64,000 nucleotides of DNA from Methylocaldum sp035627495 (GTDB lineage: Bacteria; Pseudomonadota; Gammaproteobacteria; Methylococcales; Methylococcaceae). A program made the position numbers and the translations under genes. Below the pieces are notes generated by a model. The model was not told where the DNA came from and did not search any database. It saw nothing but the letters and a program-made list of their open reading frames with translations. Numbering within the stretch: position 1 is the stretch's first letter; the number at the start of each line of letters is the position of its first letter. The stretch covers positions 1 through 64,000 of the forward strand of contig NZ_DASPLO010000210.1 of NCBI RefSeq assembly GCF_035627495.1, read 5' to 3'. Below, piece after piece: positions 49,693 to 58,570 of this stretch.

Positions 49693-51060
49693 TTAGCTCC
49701 GCCGTAAAGCATCTTCGACTTTCTTGTGAATTCCCCCGAAGCTGCCGTTGCTCATGAAAACCAGGTGATCACCGGGGCGAGCGTCCCGCGCTAATTGATC
49801 CACTAGCGAATCCAGCGAATGGCATGTGCTGATATGTTTGGCTCCTTTGGTTGCGTTTTCCGCATCCCAACCGAGATCGTCGGGCTGGAAAATGATGGCC
49901 CGATCGGCCGCCTTTAACGAATCAGCCAGAGTGTCTACATGAACCCCCATGCGCATGGTGTTGGATCGCGGCTCCAGCACGGCAATGATTCGGGCGTTAT
50001 CGACACGGGCGCGCAAGCCTTCGAGTGTCGTTGCGATGGCCGTGGGATGATGGGCGAAATCATCGTAAAGCGTGACACCGTTAACGCAGGCCCGCACTTC
50101 CAGTCGGCGCCGTACGTTTTTAAACGTGCTTAACGCGGCCGCGGCTTGTTCGGGATTTACGCCCGCGTGATGGGCAGCCGCGATCGCGGAAAGCGCGTTC
50201 ATCACGTTATGCCGGCCCGTCAGATTCCATTCCACGATACCGCTGGGCTTTCCTTGGTGGAAAACCTGAAAGCGGGTGCCGTCGGGCGCTAACAGGTCAC
50301 CCCGCCAGACTACGTCCCCGGCGCTGTCTTCTAAAGTCGTTTTCTCGACCGGGGTCCAGCAGCCCATTTGCAGGACCTCGGCGAGAGGTTTATCCGATTC
50401 CGGAACAATGATCAGACCATTCCCCGGAATGCTGCGTATCAAATGGTGAAATTGCCGCTGGATGGCGGCCAGATCGGAGAAAATGTCGGCGTGGTCGAAT
50501 TCCAGATTATTGAGAATCGTCGTGCGCGGACGGTAATGGACGAATTTGGAGCGTTTGTCGAAAAAAGCGGTGTCGTATTCGTCGGCTTCGACCACGAAGA
50601 ATCGGCCTTCGCCCAGCCGCGCTGACAAACCGAAATTAAGCGGAATACCTCCGATCAAAAAGCCGGGCTTGAGTCCCTCGCATTCGAGAATCCAGGCCAG
50701 CATGCTCGAGGTAGTGGTTTTGCCGTGAGTTCCGGCCACGGCCAGGACCCAGGCATTCTTCAGCACATAATTGTAAAGCCACTGGGGACCTGAGGTGTAG
50801 GCGATCCCCCGGTTGAGTACCGCTTCTATCTCCGGATTGCCCCGGGAAATGGCATTACCTACGACGACCAAGTCCGGCGCCGAGTCCAGGTTCGATGGGC
50901 TGTAACCCTTCATGAGCGCAATGCCTTGCTCTTCAAGCTGGGTGCTCATGGGTGGATAAACGTTTTGGTCGGAACCGGTGACATGATGGCCCATCTGTTT
51001 GGCCATGATCGCCAACCCGCCCATGAATGTCCCGCAGATGCCCAAAATATGAATGTGCAC
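49693..51060 (-). CDS. mpl: UDP-N-acetylmuramate:tripeptide ligase (murein recycling)
   Basis: The protein has 455 aa, starting from a GTG. It has the Mur ligase P-loop VLAVAGTHGKTTTSSMLAWI, a conserved NLEFDHADIF, and the HHPTAIATTLEGLR C-terminal domain. Its N-terminus MHIHILGICGTFMGGLA is typical of Mpl rather than MurC. It re-attaches recycled L-Ala-D-Glu-mDAP to UDP-MurNAc. Standalone; the next gene upstream on the same strand is an ankyrin protein. Confidence 0.93.
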   Translation of the reverse strand: MHIHILGICGTFMGGLAIMAKQMGHHVTGSDQNVYPPMSTQLEEQGIALMKGYSPSNLDSAPDLVVVGNAISRGNPEIEAVLNRGIAYTSGPQWLYNYVLKNAWVLAVAGTHGKTTTSSMLAWILECEGLKPGFLIGGIPLNFGLSARLGEGRFFVVEADEYDTAFFDKRSKFVHYRPRTTILNNLEFDHADIFSDLAAIQRQFHHLIRSIPGNGLIIVPESDKPLAEVLQMGCWTPVEKTTLEDSAGDVVWRGDLLAPDGTRFQVFHQGKPSGIVEWNLTGRHNVMNALSAIAAAHHAGVNPEQAAAALSTFKNVRRRLEVRACVNGVTLYDDFAHHPTAIATTLEGLRARVDNARIIAVLEPRSNTMRMGVHVDTLADSLKAADRAIIFQPDDLGWDAENATKGAKHISTCHSLDSLVDQLARDARPGDHLVFMSNGSFGGIHKKVEDALRRS

Positions 51061-51088
51061 GATCCTGTCCTCGTGGTTTTCTGGTCCG

Positions 51089-51601
51089 TTATTTTTTGAC
51101 GGTGTCCGATTTTTTAGCCGCGGACCCGTCGCGGTCTGCTGTGCTTTCCGAGACTGGTTTAGCCGTTAGGGCCTGTTCCAATAGCGCTGCGATCCGAATA
51201 TGCCCGCTTTGCTTTGCCCGATCTGTCGAGCTAAGGCCCGAGCCGTCCTTCACGGCAACGTCCGCTCCCGCAGCAATTAAGGCTTTGACGGCTTCCTCGT
51301 AGCCTTGCGCCGCAGCCTCCATGAGTGCGGTTACGCCTCGATTGTCCACTGCATTGGGATCGGCGCCGAAAGTCAGAAGCTTTTTGATTACCCGAACATT
51401 GCCCGAGAACGCCGCGCCCATCAGCGGTGTGCGGCCGGAGCCATTTTTGCTGTTGGCGTCCGCCCCCTGCGCGAGCAGCGAATCCAAACGTTCCACCTGT
51501 CCGGATGCGGCCGCGACGAATAAGGCCTGATTCGGATCCTCCGCCCTCAAGGTGCTTACTGAGGCGAGGAGTATAAGAGCTAGCAAGGCTTTCTTTGACA
51601 T
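51089..51601 (-). CDS. Exported ankyrin-repeat protein
   Basis: The protein has 170 aa. I chose the ATG at 51601, which opens a signal peptide (MSKKALLALILLASVSTLRA). Three or four ankyrin units follow: NQALFVAAASGQVERLDSLL, GRTPLMGAAFSGNVRVIKKL, GVTALMEAAAQGYEEAVKAL and a partial SSTDRAKQSGHIRIAALLE. The C-terminal tail is charged and low-complexity. It is likely a periplasmic protein-binding module; the partner is unknown. The gap to mpl is 28 bp. Confidence 0.85.
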   Translation of the reverse strand: MSKKALLALILLASVSTLRAEDPNQALFVAAASGQVERLDSLLAQGADANSKNGSGRTPLMGAAFSGNVRVIKKLLTFGADPNAVDNRGVTALMEAAAQGYEEAVKALIAAGADVAVKDGSGLSSTDRAKQSGHIRIAALLEQALTAKPVSESTADRDGSAAKKSDTVKK

Positions 51602-51775
51602 AACGAAGCTCGGTTTGGCCCGAAGACTTTCCCTGAAGTGGTCGATTAACCTACAGCACACCCGCGACCGCGGCATTGCAGTGAAAGTCTCAAACAGGTG
51701 CCAAGGGTACTTGAAGAACGCTCTTCCGTTTAAACTATCCGAAAAAATCACTCGTTTGTAACCATCGTCCAAGTC

Positions 51776-52153
51776 ATGAGCAATAAGTACCGTATCGATA
51801 TCGCCGCCGTCACCAGCTATCTGGAAGCGCAGTCCGCTCCCGAGACAAACCGCTACGTTTTCGCGTATACCATCACCATCCGCAATGCGGGCGATGTGCC
51901 CGCCAAATTATTGTCGCGCCACTGGATCATTACCGATGCTCACGGAAAGATACAGGAAGTCCGCGGCGAAGGGGTAGTGGGCGAACAGCCTCATCTTTCC
52001 CCGGGCGAATCTTTCCGCTACACCAGCGCCGCCATGATCGAGACGCCGGTGGGTACCATGCGCGGCGAATATCTGATGATCGCCGATGACGGGAGGCATT
52101 TCGATGCCGAGATACCGTCGTTCACCCTGGCCATTCCGCGCACCTTGCATTGA
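51776..52153 (+). CDS. apaG: ApaG domain protein
   Basis: The protein has 125 aa, a single ApaG/FN3-like beta-sandwich. Conserved features: RYVFAYTITIRNAGDVPAKL, LLSRHWIITDAHGKIQEVRG and EGVVGEQPHLSPGESFRYTS. Function is only partly known (linked to Co2+/Mg2+ phenotypes and pyrophosphate binding). It lies 3 bp upstream of apaH, the usual pairing. Confidence 0.95.
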   Translation: MSNKYRIDIAAVTSYLEAQSAPETNRYVFAYTITIRNAGDVPAKLLSRHWIITDAHGKIQEVRGEGVVGEQPHLSPGESFRYTSAAMIETPVGTMRGEYLMIADDGRHFDAEIPSFTLAIPRTLH

Positions 52154-52156
52154 TCG

Positions 52157-52999
52157 ATGGCAATATACGCGATTGGCGACGTACAGGGCTGTTTCGCCGA
52201 GCTTCAGCGCCTTCTGGAAAAAATCCGTTTCGATCCGGTTGCAGACCGGCTCTGGTTCACGGGCGATTTAGTCAACCGCGGCCCCCGATCGCTGGAGACC
52301 TTGCGATTGATCCGATCCCTGGGCGATGCGGCTGTCACCGTACTCGGCAATCACGACCTGCACCTTCTCGCGGTGGCGCACGGCGTGTCGAAAACGAAGC
52401 GCAGGGACACGTTCGACGATGTGCTCAGCGCTCCCGACCGGGATGCTCTCATCGACTGGTTGCGCCGTCGACCGTTGTTGTATCGGGAAGGAGCATTTTA
52501 CCTAATTCACGCCGGTTTGCCGCCTCAGTGGAGGGCGGAGGATGCGGAACGCTATGCCAAGGAAGTGGAGAGCTGTTTGCAAGGCGATAATTTCATTGAG
52601 CTGTTTCGACAGATGTACGGCGATCAGCCCGACCAATGGTCCGAGAATTTGCAGGGTTGGGATCGCCTGCGTTTTATCACCAACTGTCTCACGCGCATCC
52701 GGTACTGCGACCGGCTGGGGCGTACTGATTTCAGGGAAAAAGGTGCTCCGGGGACGCAACCGCCTCATCTGATGCCATGGTTCAAGGTGCCGGGACGGAA
52801 AAGTATCGGGGTCGAAATTGTTTTCGGCCATTGGTCGACGCTGGGATTTTATGCGGACGACGGAGTTTATGGGATCGATACCGGCTGCTTGTGGGGAGGG
52901 GAGTTGACGGCGCTTCAACTTGACGGGGAGAAGCAACGGATTAGCTTGTCTTGCCGCGGTGGCGGCTATCACAAGCCTCATTGGCTTCTTAATGATTAA
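52157..52999 (+). CDS. apaH: Bis(5'-nucleosyl)-tetraphosphatase, symmetrical
   Basis: The protein has 280 aa. Metallophosphoesterase motifs: AIGDVQGCFAELQRLL, WFTGDLVNRGPRSLETL and VLGNHDLHLLA, then the ApaH-specific VFGHWSTLG and GIDTGCLWGGELTAL. It hydrolyses Ap4A to two ADP. The start at 52157 follows apaG by 3 bp. Confidence 0.95.
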   Translation: MAIYAIGDVQGCFAELQRLLEKIRFDPVADRLWFTGDLVNRGPRSLETLRLIRSLGDAAVTVLGNHDLHLLAVAHGVSKTKRRDTFDDVLSAPDRDALIDWLRRRPLLYREGAFYLIHAGLPPQWRAEDAERYAKEVESCLQGDNFIELFRQMYGDQPDQWSENLQGWDRLRFITNCLTRIRYCDRLGRTDFREKGAPGTQPPHLMPWFKVPGRKSIGVEIVFGHWSTLGFYADDGVYGIDTGCLWGGELTALQLDGEKQRISLSCRGGGYHKPHWLLND

Positions 53000-53151
53000 T
53001 CGCGTTTTGGGAAACATCGCTGTCCGCACGGTTCGGCCGAATGGTCAGGTTTAACGCGTAAAGCAATTGCCTTTATCGCATCGGGGTATTAATTATCGAC
53101 AGAGTTCTGCGCTTTATCACGCTCGGCCTTTCCCTGACTATTCTGGCGCTC

Positions 53152-54141
53152 TTGACCTTTCGGGTCATGAGCAATTTCCTGGAGCCGATAGGATGGGCCG
53201 TCATCTTTGTTTATGCGACATGGCCCCTTCACGTTTGGCTGACACGGTTGCTGGAGGGACGTAGCGGCTTCAGTGCTTTGGCCATGACCTTGCTCTTGGG
53301 CTCGCTTCTGGTCATCCCGTTTATCGGACTGACCATTATCCTTCAAGCCGAGATGGTCGAGTTTTTTCAGCGCTTGCCCACTTGGCTCGACCAGAAACCG
53401 GCATTGCCTCCGTGGGTTGTGCGTATTCCCATTCTCGGCGCGGAACTGCAATTCGTGTTCGATCAATTCGACGACTTGCAGGGCCTGATGCGTCGATACT
53501 TATTGCCTTGGTTGACCGGGCTCTCCGGAAGACTCGTGGGCATGTTGGAAGGAATCGGTTACATAGGCGCAAAGCTCTTCTTTACCGTGTTTTTGATGTT
53601 TTTCGTCTACCGCGACGGGCATCGGCTGATTCATGAGGTTCGCCAGGGATTGTTACTTGCACTGGGCGAAAGAGCCGACCAATACCTTTCCACGGCGGAA
53701 GTCACCGTCAAGGCCGTGGTCTATGGGATCGTGCTGACGGCCATCGCCCAGGGCGCCATGGCCGGAATAGGCTATTGGATGGTGGGCATCCAGGCGCCGG
53801 TTCTTCTCGCCGCATTCACGGCATTTCTCGGGCTGATCCCGTTTGGCACGGTTGTGGTTTGGGTTTCCGCGAGCCTATGGCTAATGCTCAACGGAGACTA
53901 TTGGGCCGGAGTCTCGTTATTCCTCTGGGGAAGCTTGGTCGTGAGTTGGATCGACAACCTGATCCGACCGCTCGTCATTAGCCGTACCACCCGCATCCCG
54001 TTCGTCGTCGTGATGTTCGGAGTGTTGGGCGGATTGACCAGCTTCGGTTTCATAGGTCTGTTTGTAGGGCCGGTGATTCTAGCCGTAGGCATGGCGGTAT
54101 GGCATGAATGGTTGCAGTCCGCACCGCGCTATCAGTCCTGA
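53152..54141 (+). CDS. AI-2E family transporter (PerM-like)
   Basis: The protein has at least 329 aa from a TTG at 53152. The same frame continues upstream to about 53062 with no ATG or GTG but with a hydrophobic stretch (LGLSLTILAL), so the true start may be a rarer codon (ATT near 53092). It has seven or so helices and family motifs: MSNFLEPIGWAVIFVYATWP, FIGLFVGPVILAVGMAVW and IDNLIRPLVISRTTRIPFVV. The family includes PerM and AI-2 exporters as well as Na+(Li+)/H+ antiporters, so the substrate is open. Confidence 0.85.
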   Translation: MTFRVMSNFLEPIGWAVIFVYATWPLHVWLTRLLEGRSGFSALAMTLLLGSLLVIPFIGLTIILQAEMVEFFQRLPTWLDQKPALPPWVVRIPILGAELQFVFDQFDDLQGLMRRYLLPWLTGLSGRLVGMLEGIGYIGAKLFFTVFLMFFVYRDGHRLIHEVRQGLLLALGERADQYLSTAEVTVKAVVYGIVLTAIAQGAMAGIGYWMVGIQAPVLLAAFTAFLGLIPFGTVVVWVSASLWLMLNGDYWAGVSLFLWGSLVVSWIDNLIRPLVISRTTRIPFVVVMFGVLGGLTSFGFIGLFVGPVILAVGMAVWHEWLQSAPRYQS

Positions 54142-54191
54142 ATCGATCAATCCGAGCTATGGATCGGCGCGTGTTCCTTCAGCAAGCCCAG

Positions 54192-54310
54192 GTAGGCCGG
54201 GATAAGCCAGTCCTGAGCCCGGTCGAAGGGGCGGTAGCCGTTTCCGGCATGCAAGCGCCGGAAACGCGGAGCCTGTCCTGAGCGAAGCCGAAGGGCTTAT
54301 TCCGGCCTAC
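54192..54310. repeat. Paired GTAGGCC interspersed repeats, copy 7 (inverted pair)
   Basis: A long-form copy (GTAGGCCGGGATAAG...GTTTCCGGC, 54192-54258) is followed head-to-head by a second, inverted copy (GCCGGAAACGC...TTATTCCGGCCTAC). Together they form a large imperfect palindrome between convergent genes and may also terminate transcription. Confidence 0.75.
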
Positions 54311-54324
54311 GACTGACTTCACGC

Positions 54325-55164
54325 TTACGCAAACAGTTGCTGGGCCTCTTCGACTTCAACCGCTACGCCCTCGATTTCCAGCACTTCGATTTCGGGATCG
54401 AGCCCCAGTTTAGTGAAGGCGGGGACTCTCGATAGATCTACTTCGGGGGCCGCTTTCGTGCCCATCACGCTTTCCAGATAGGCGACCTGGACCAGATCCA
54501 CGTAATCGGGCGACGAGCCGGAATCTCTCTCAAAATTCCGGTATTCCCACGCGGCCCGGCTCAAGCTGTCCGGGAGTCCCCACGTTTCCATGATGGTTTT
54601 GCCGATTTGCGGGTGCAAGGTGTCGAGGTGGCTTTCAAGCACCGAATGATCTTCCAACAGCTCGGGAAACTTTTCCGCCAAAGTGAGGATCGGCAGCTTG
54701 CCGATCTGATGGATGAGGCCGGCGAGCATGGCCTGGTCGGAATCCAATGGGCGGGCGCGCAGCGCCAAGGCGCGGCATACGGCCGCCACGTTTAGGCTGT
54801 GCTGCCATATGTCGTGAAAGTAATGCTCCAACAACAGGGAACTGGGCTTGAAAACTTGCTTCATAGCCAAATTCATTACCAGACTGCGAATAGTGTTATG
54901 CCCCATTCGAGTGATGGCGATTTGAAGACTGTCGATTTTCTGCCTGGCTCTATAGAGCGGACTATTAGCGATTTGCAAGAGTCGCGCAGAAAGCGCCGGA
55001 TCGGTGGAAATCGCTCGTGCTATCTCGGCATCGGATGCGTTGTCGCTGTTGATCGCCTGGCGAACCTTCAGCGCAACCTCTGGGATAGTGGGCAGTTGCA
55101 ATTTGTCGTTCTCGATCGCGGCTTTGACGTAGTCGAGAAAGACCTGCTCGTTTTTTAGATCCAT
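54325..55164 (-). CDS. HDOD domain protein
   Basis: The protein has 279 aa. It has the HDOD pattern LPTIPEVALKVRQAINSDNA, ISTDPALSARLLQIANSPLY and AGLIHQIGKLPILTL, the last a degenerate HD site. HDOD proteins act in signal transduction without clear phosphohydrolase activity. Upstream on the same strand is ygfZ; the gap of 21 bp suggests cotranscription. Confidence 0.88.
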   Translation of the reverse strand: MDLKNEQVFLDYVKAAIENDKLQLPTIPEVALKVRQAINSDNASDAEIARAISTDPALSARLLQIANSPLYRARQKIDSLQIAITRMGHNTIRSLVMNLAMKQVFKPSSLLLEHYFHDIWQHSLNVAAVCRALALRARPLDSDQAMLAGLIHQIGKLPILTLAEKFPELLEDHSVLESHLDTLHPQIGKTIMETWGLPDSLSRAAWEYRNFERDSGSSPDYVDLVQVAYLESVMGTKAAPEVDLSRVPAFTKLGLDPEIEVLEIEGVAVEVEEAQQLFA

Positions 55165-55185
55165 ATTCAGAGAACTCTATTCAGA

Positions 55186-56175
55186 TTACGGTTGTGGAAC
55201 GTCGAAAGTATAGGGCAACGTCAGAAACTCGGTGGCGGGACCGTCGGGCCGATAAAGCCGAAGATCGGTATCATGGGCACGGTCGATGGGCAGAACTGCC
55301 AGCAGTTGGAACACACGCTCCGAGTCAGGTGCCGCCGCGACGACTTGGCCGACCCGTTGTCCATCGGATTCACCGGATTGATAGATCGGGTCGCCGGGAT
55401 TGGGCTCACGCTCGCCAATCGTCCGTAGGCGAAACATGCGGCGTTTAAGGTTTCCGAGAAAGTGCGTTCGCGCCACGACCTCCTGCCCGGTATAACAACC
55501 CTTGCGATAGCTGATGCCGCCCAAGGCGTCGAGATTGAGCATCTGCGGGAGGAATTCTTCGCTGGTGGCCTGTGTTTCGCTCGGGAGACCTTCTTCGATA
55601 TTCTTCAAGCGCCAGGCGCAGGAGTTGACCGGGATGAGTTCCGGTGACGACCGGAGACCGTGCCAGATGCGCTTGGCAGTTTCCGTCTCCGCAGCAATCA
55701 AAAGGCGCTCGGAATTTTGGCCGATATGGATCGTCAGCACATCGCCGCTTTGGTGAAAGGCGAAAACCTTCGACAGATCGGAGCCGGTTCCGAAGAAGCC
55801 GATAAATCCCCATTGTGCGGTCAGGTTCTCTATGGAAACTTTCGAACGCAACACATAAATCCTAAGACGCTTGTGTATCGTCTCGACCAAATCGGCTGGA
55901 ACAAAGAGGTAATAGCTCTCGCCATGGCGGAGAATACGGAAGCTCGCGATAACACGGCCTTTGGGATTACAGAAGGCGCCGAGACCGGAGTCATCGGATT
56001 TAAGGCCGGCGATATCGCAAGTGGTTTGGCCTTGTAAAAAGATCTCGGCATCCTCGCCGGAAACGCGCAATAACCCCAAATCGGTCAAACCGCAGAATGC
56101 CATCCTTTCGGCCTTTGTCGGCAGATCGGGGATCGCAGCGTCTTCGGTCAGAAACGTCAACCACTCGTTGTTCAT
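55186..56175 (-). CDS. ygfZ: tRNA-modifying folate-binding protein YgfZ
   Basis: The protein has 329 aa. The family signature is YRKGCYTGQEVVARTHF (KGC-x-GQE). It has the GcvT-like fold with GLLRVSGEDAEIFLQGQTT at the N-terminus. YgfZ supports iron-sulfur cluster enzymes such as MiaB through a folate-dependent step. The start is the ATG at 56175. Confidence 0.93.
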   Translation of the reverse strand: MNNEWLTFLTEDAAIPDLPTKAERMAFCGLTDLGLLRVSGEDAEIFLQGQTTCDIAGLKSDDSGLGAFCNPKGRVIASFRILRHGESYYLFVPADLVETIHKRLRIYVLRSKVSIENLTAQWGFIGFFGTGSDLSKVFAFHQSGDVLTIHIGQNSERLLIAAETETAKRIWHGLRSSPELIPVNSCAWRLKNIEEGLPSETQATSEEFLPQMLNLDALGGISYRKGCYTGQEVVARTHFLGNLKRRMFRLRTIGEREPNPGDPIYQSGESDGQRVGQVVAAAPDSERVFQLLAVLPIDRAHDTDLRLYRPDGPATEFLTLPYTFDVPQP

Positions 56176-56199
56176 GGATGTAAACCCATCAGTCGAAAT

Positions 56200-56234
56200 A
56201 AAAAAGCCCGCCCGAATTGATTTCTCGGGCGGGC
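56200..56234 (-). terminator. Rho-independent terminator of htpX
   Basis: GCCCGCCCGA (56206-56215) and TCGGGCGGGC (56225-56234) form a perfect 10-bp stem. On the minus strand it is followed by a run of T (the A-run at 56199-56205). It lies directly downstream of the htpX stop. Confidence 0.9.
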
Positions 56235-56250
56235 GGGTAGGGCATCTAGG

Positions 56251-57141
56251 TTAACGCTGGCTCTGGAGAGCGGCGATGCGTTCTTCCAGCGGGGGGTGGC
56301 TCATGAATAGTTTCTTGAAGCCGTAACCCAAGCCGCCGTTGATCCCGAAAGCAGCGAATTCGCCGGGCAGATCTCTATGGTCATGGGCGCGCTGCAATGC
56401 CCTCAGCGCCCCGACCATCTTGCCCTGGCCGGCCAAACGTGCGCCGCCGGCGTCTGCGCGAAACTCGCGCCAGCGGGAGAACCACATGACGACCATCGTC
56501 GCGAGGATGGAGAGGAATATCTGTGCCACCATCTGCGTCAAATAATAGGCGGGCCCGTAACCGCCACGGTCGTCTTCCGAACGGAACACTACCCGGTCGA
56601 TTACATGGCCGGCAATGGAGGCGAAGAAGTACACGAAGGTATTCACTACCCCCTGGATGAGTCCCAAGGTCACCATATCCCCATTGGCGACGTGGCTGAT
56701 TTCGTGCCCCAAAACGGCTTCCACCTCGTCGGCATTCATGTGATGCAGAAGACCGGTGCTCACGGCCACCAAAGCCGCGTTCTTGTTCATACCGGTAGCG
56801 AACGCATTGGGCTCGGAGGAATCGAAAACGCCCACCTCAGGCATGCCGATGCCGGCCTGTTGCGCATGGCGGCGGATGGTCTCGACCAGCCAATGTTCGG
56901 TCTGATTGGCGGGTTGCCCGATTACGTGAACGCCCATGGATTGCTTGGCCATCCATTTGGACATCATCAGCGAAATAAAGGAACCGCTCATGCCTATGAT
57001 GGCGGACATCAGGAGCAGGCTGTCGAGGTTCAGATGAACGCCGCGCTGCCCGAGAAACTGACCGAGTCCCAGAACGTGAAAGACGATGCTGATCAGAAGC
57101 AGCACCGCCGCATTGGTAAGCAGAAACAGAAATATGCGCAT
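56251..57141 (-). CDS. htpX: Membrane zinc protease HtpX
   Basis: The protein has 296 aa, with the ATG at 57141. Two N-terminal helices (MRIFLFLLTNAAVLLLISIV and LLLMSAIIGMSGSFISLMMS) precede the metalloprotease motif LGHEISHVANGD (H146, E147, H150). The regions FFASIAGHVIDRV and ILATMVVMWFSRW carry further helices. HtpX degrades misfolded membrane proteins. It is divergent from the sorbosone-dehydrogenase-like gene. Confidence 0.95.
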   Translation of the reverse strand: MRIFLFLLTNAAVLLLISIVFHVLGLGQFLGQRGVHLNLDSLLLMSAIIGMSGSFISLMMSKWMAKQSMGVHVIGQPANQTEHWLVETIRRHAQQAGIGMPEVGVFDSSEPNAFATGMNKNAALVAVSTGLLHHMNADEVEAVLGHEISHVANGDMVTLGLIQGVVNTFVYFFASIAGHVIDRVVFRSEDDRGGYGPAYYLTQMVAQIFLSILATMVVMWFSRWREFRADAGGARLAGQGKMVGALRALQRAHDHRDLPGEFAAFGINGGLGYGFKKLFMSHPPLEERIAALQSQR

Positions 57142-57279
57142 GGTTGTTGATCGCCTATGAAAATTCGTGGGTGTTACCATATTTGGAGGCGTGGCGTTAA
57201 AAATCAAGTCGTCTCGCGGTTTAAACACCTTTTCCGCGCAAGCCTCTCATCAACCGTTGAGCTCCCCGAGGGAGAAGTC

Positions 57280-58524
57280 ATGGAAGCATTCAAACATTCT
57301 TGGCTGAGAGATTGTAAAAAAGCCTACTGCGCGCCCCGAGTTCGCGCCTGCGATGCTCAACGTACGCCCTTGTACGCCTGCGCCTCTCGGCGCGAACTCG
57401 GGGCGCTCGCGACGGTTTTCTCACAATCTCTGAAACTCGCCGCGTTCACGATCGGTTTAACAGTCTGTTGCGACATCCGGGCCGAAAGCGTGCTGAGCGA
57501 AATCAGGTTGCCCCGGGGGTTTCGCATCACGGTCTACACCGACCAAACGCCCGGTGCCCGGTCGCTGGCCTTGGGGGACGATGGTACCGTATATGTGGGC
57601 AGCATGGACGAGGGCAAAGTCTATGCGGTGCGCGATCAGGACCGGAATGGTAAAGCCGATCAGGTTCAGGTGTTGGCCACGAACTTGAATATGCCGAACG
57701 GCGTGGCGGTGGTCGATGGCGATCTGTACGTTGCCGAAGTTTCCCGTATCCTGAAGTTCAAGGACATCGGACGGCAGGTGTCGACCTCGCCCAAGCCGGA
57801 GATTATTTTCGACCGTTATCCGGATGATGTGCACCACGGCTGGAAATATCTGCGCGTAGGGCCGGACGGCAAACTGTATGTTCCGGTGGGCGCTCCGTGC
57901 AATGTCTGCCTTCCCAAGAAAGAGATTTACGCGACGCTGACCCGATTGGACAAAGATGGTTCTAATTTTGAGATTTATGCCCGCGGGATCCGCAATACCG
58001 TCGGTTTCGACTGGCATCCGGAAACGAAAGAGCTTTGGTTAACCGAGAACGGACGCGACTGGATGGGCGACGACATGCCGCCCGACGAACTGAATCATGC
58101 GCCGAAGCCGGGTCTTCATTTCGGATTTCCGCATTGTCACGGCAAAGATATCGCCGATCCGTCTTTCGGCAAGGGCAAAGCCTGCGCCGAATTCGAACCG
58201 CCCGCATGGACGTTTCCGGCCCACGTTGCCGCGCTCGGCATGCGCTTTTACACTGGCAAGCAATTTCCCGCCGAATATCAGGGCCAGCTTTTCGTCGCCC
58301 AGCATGGCTCTTGGAACCGGAGCACCCCGGACGGTTACCGGGTTGTGATGGTCGAATTCCAGGGGGGCAAACCGATAAATGAAAAGATTTTTGCCGAAGG
58401 CTGGTTACGGCCGAACGGTAAGGTGCTCGGTCGCCCGGTGGATATTTTGCAGATGCCCGACGGAGCGCTGGTGATATCGGACGATAAAGCCGGAGCGCTT
58501 TACCGCATCGTTTATCAGCCGTGA
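57280..58524 (+). CDS. L-sorbosone dehydrogenase-like PQQ/beta-propeller protein
   Basis: The protein has 414 aa, with an ATG at 57280 after GAGGGAGAAG. After a long N-terminus, a six-bladed beta-propeller (GSDH family) runs from about LPRGFRITVYTDQTPGARSL to the end, with motifs MPNGVAVVDGDLYVAEVSRI, RGIRNTVGFDWHPETKELWL and TENGRDWMGDDMPPDELNHA. It is likely periplasmic, oxidising an aldose or aldehyde or serving a non-catalytic propeller role. The signal peptide is split: MEAFKHSWLRD and SLKLAAFTIGLTVCC are separated by about 40 residues encoded by an inserted palindrome (57307-57431). Confidence 0.8.
   Translation: MEAFKHSWLRDCKKAYCAPRVRACDAQRTPLYACASRRELGALATVFSQSLKLAAFTIGLTVCCDIRAESVLSEIRLPRGFRITVYTDQTPGARSLALGDDGTVYVGSMDEGKVYAVRDQDRNGKADQVQVLATNLNMPNGVAVVDGDLYVAEVSRILKFKDIGRQVSTSPKPEIIFDRYPDDVHHGWKYLRVGPDGKLYVPVGAPCNVCLPKKEIYATLTRLDKDGSNFEIYARGIRNTVGFDWHPETKELWLTENGRDWMGDDMPPDELNHAPKPGLHFGFPHCHGKDIADPSFGKGKACAEFEPPAWTFPAHVAALGMRFYTGKQFPAEYQGQLFVAQHGSWNRSTPDGYRVVMVEFQGGKPINEKIFAEGWLRPNGKVLGRPVDILQMPDGALVISDDKAGALYRIVYQP
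57307..57431. repeat. Palindromic insertion inside the sorbosone-dehydrogenase signal region
   Basis: AGAGATTGT (57307-57315) pairs with ACAATCTCT (57423-57431). The longer arm GCGCCCCGAGTTCGCGCC (57331-57348) pairs perfectly over 18 bp with GGCGCGAACTCGGGGCGC (57389-57406). The insert keeps the reading frame open through the N-terminal part of the gene. Confidence 0.7.
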
Positions 58525-58570
58525 ACTCTTGCCTGAACTGATACCTAATTTATAACTCGTACAATCAATC

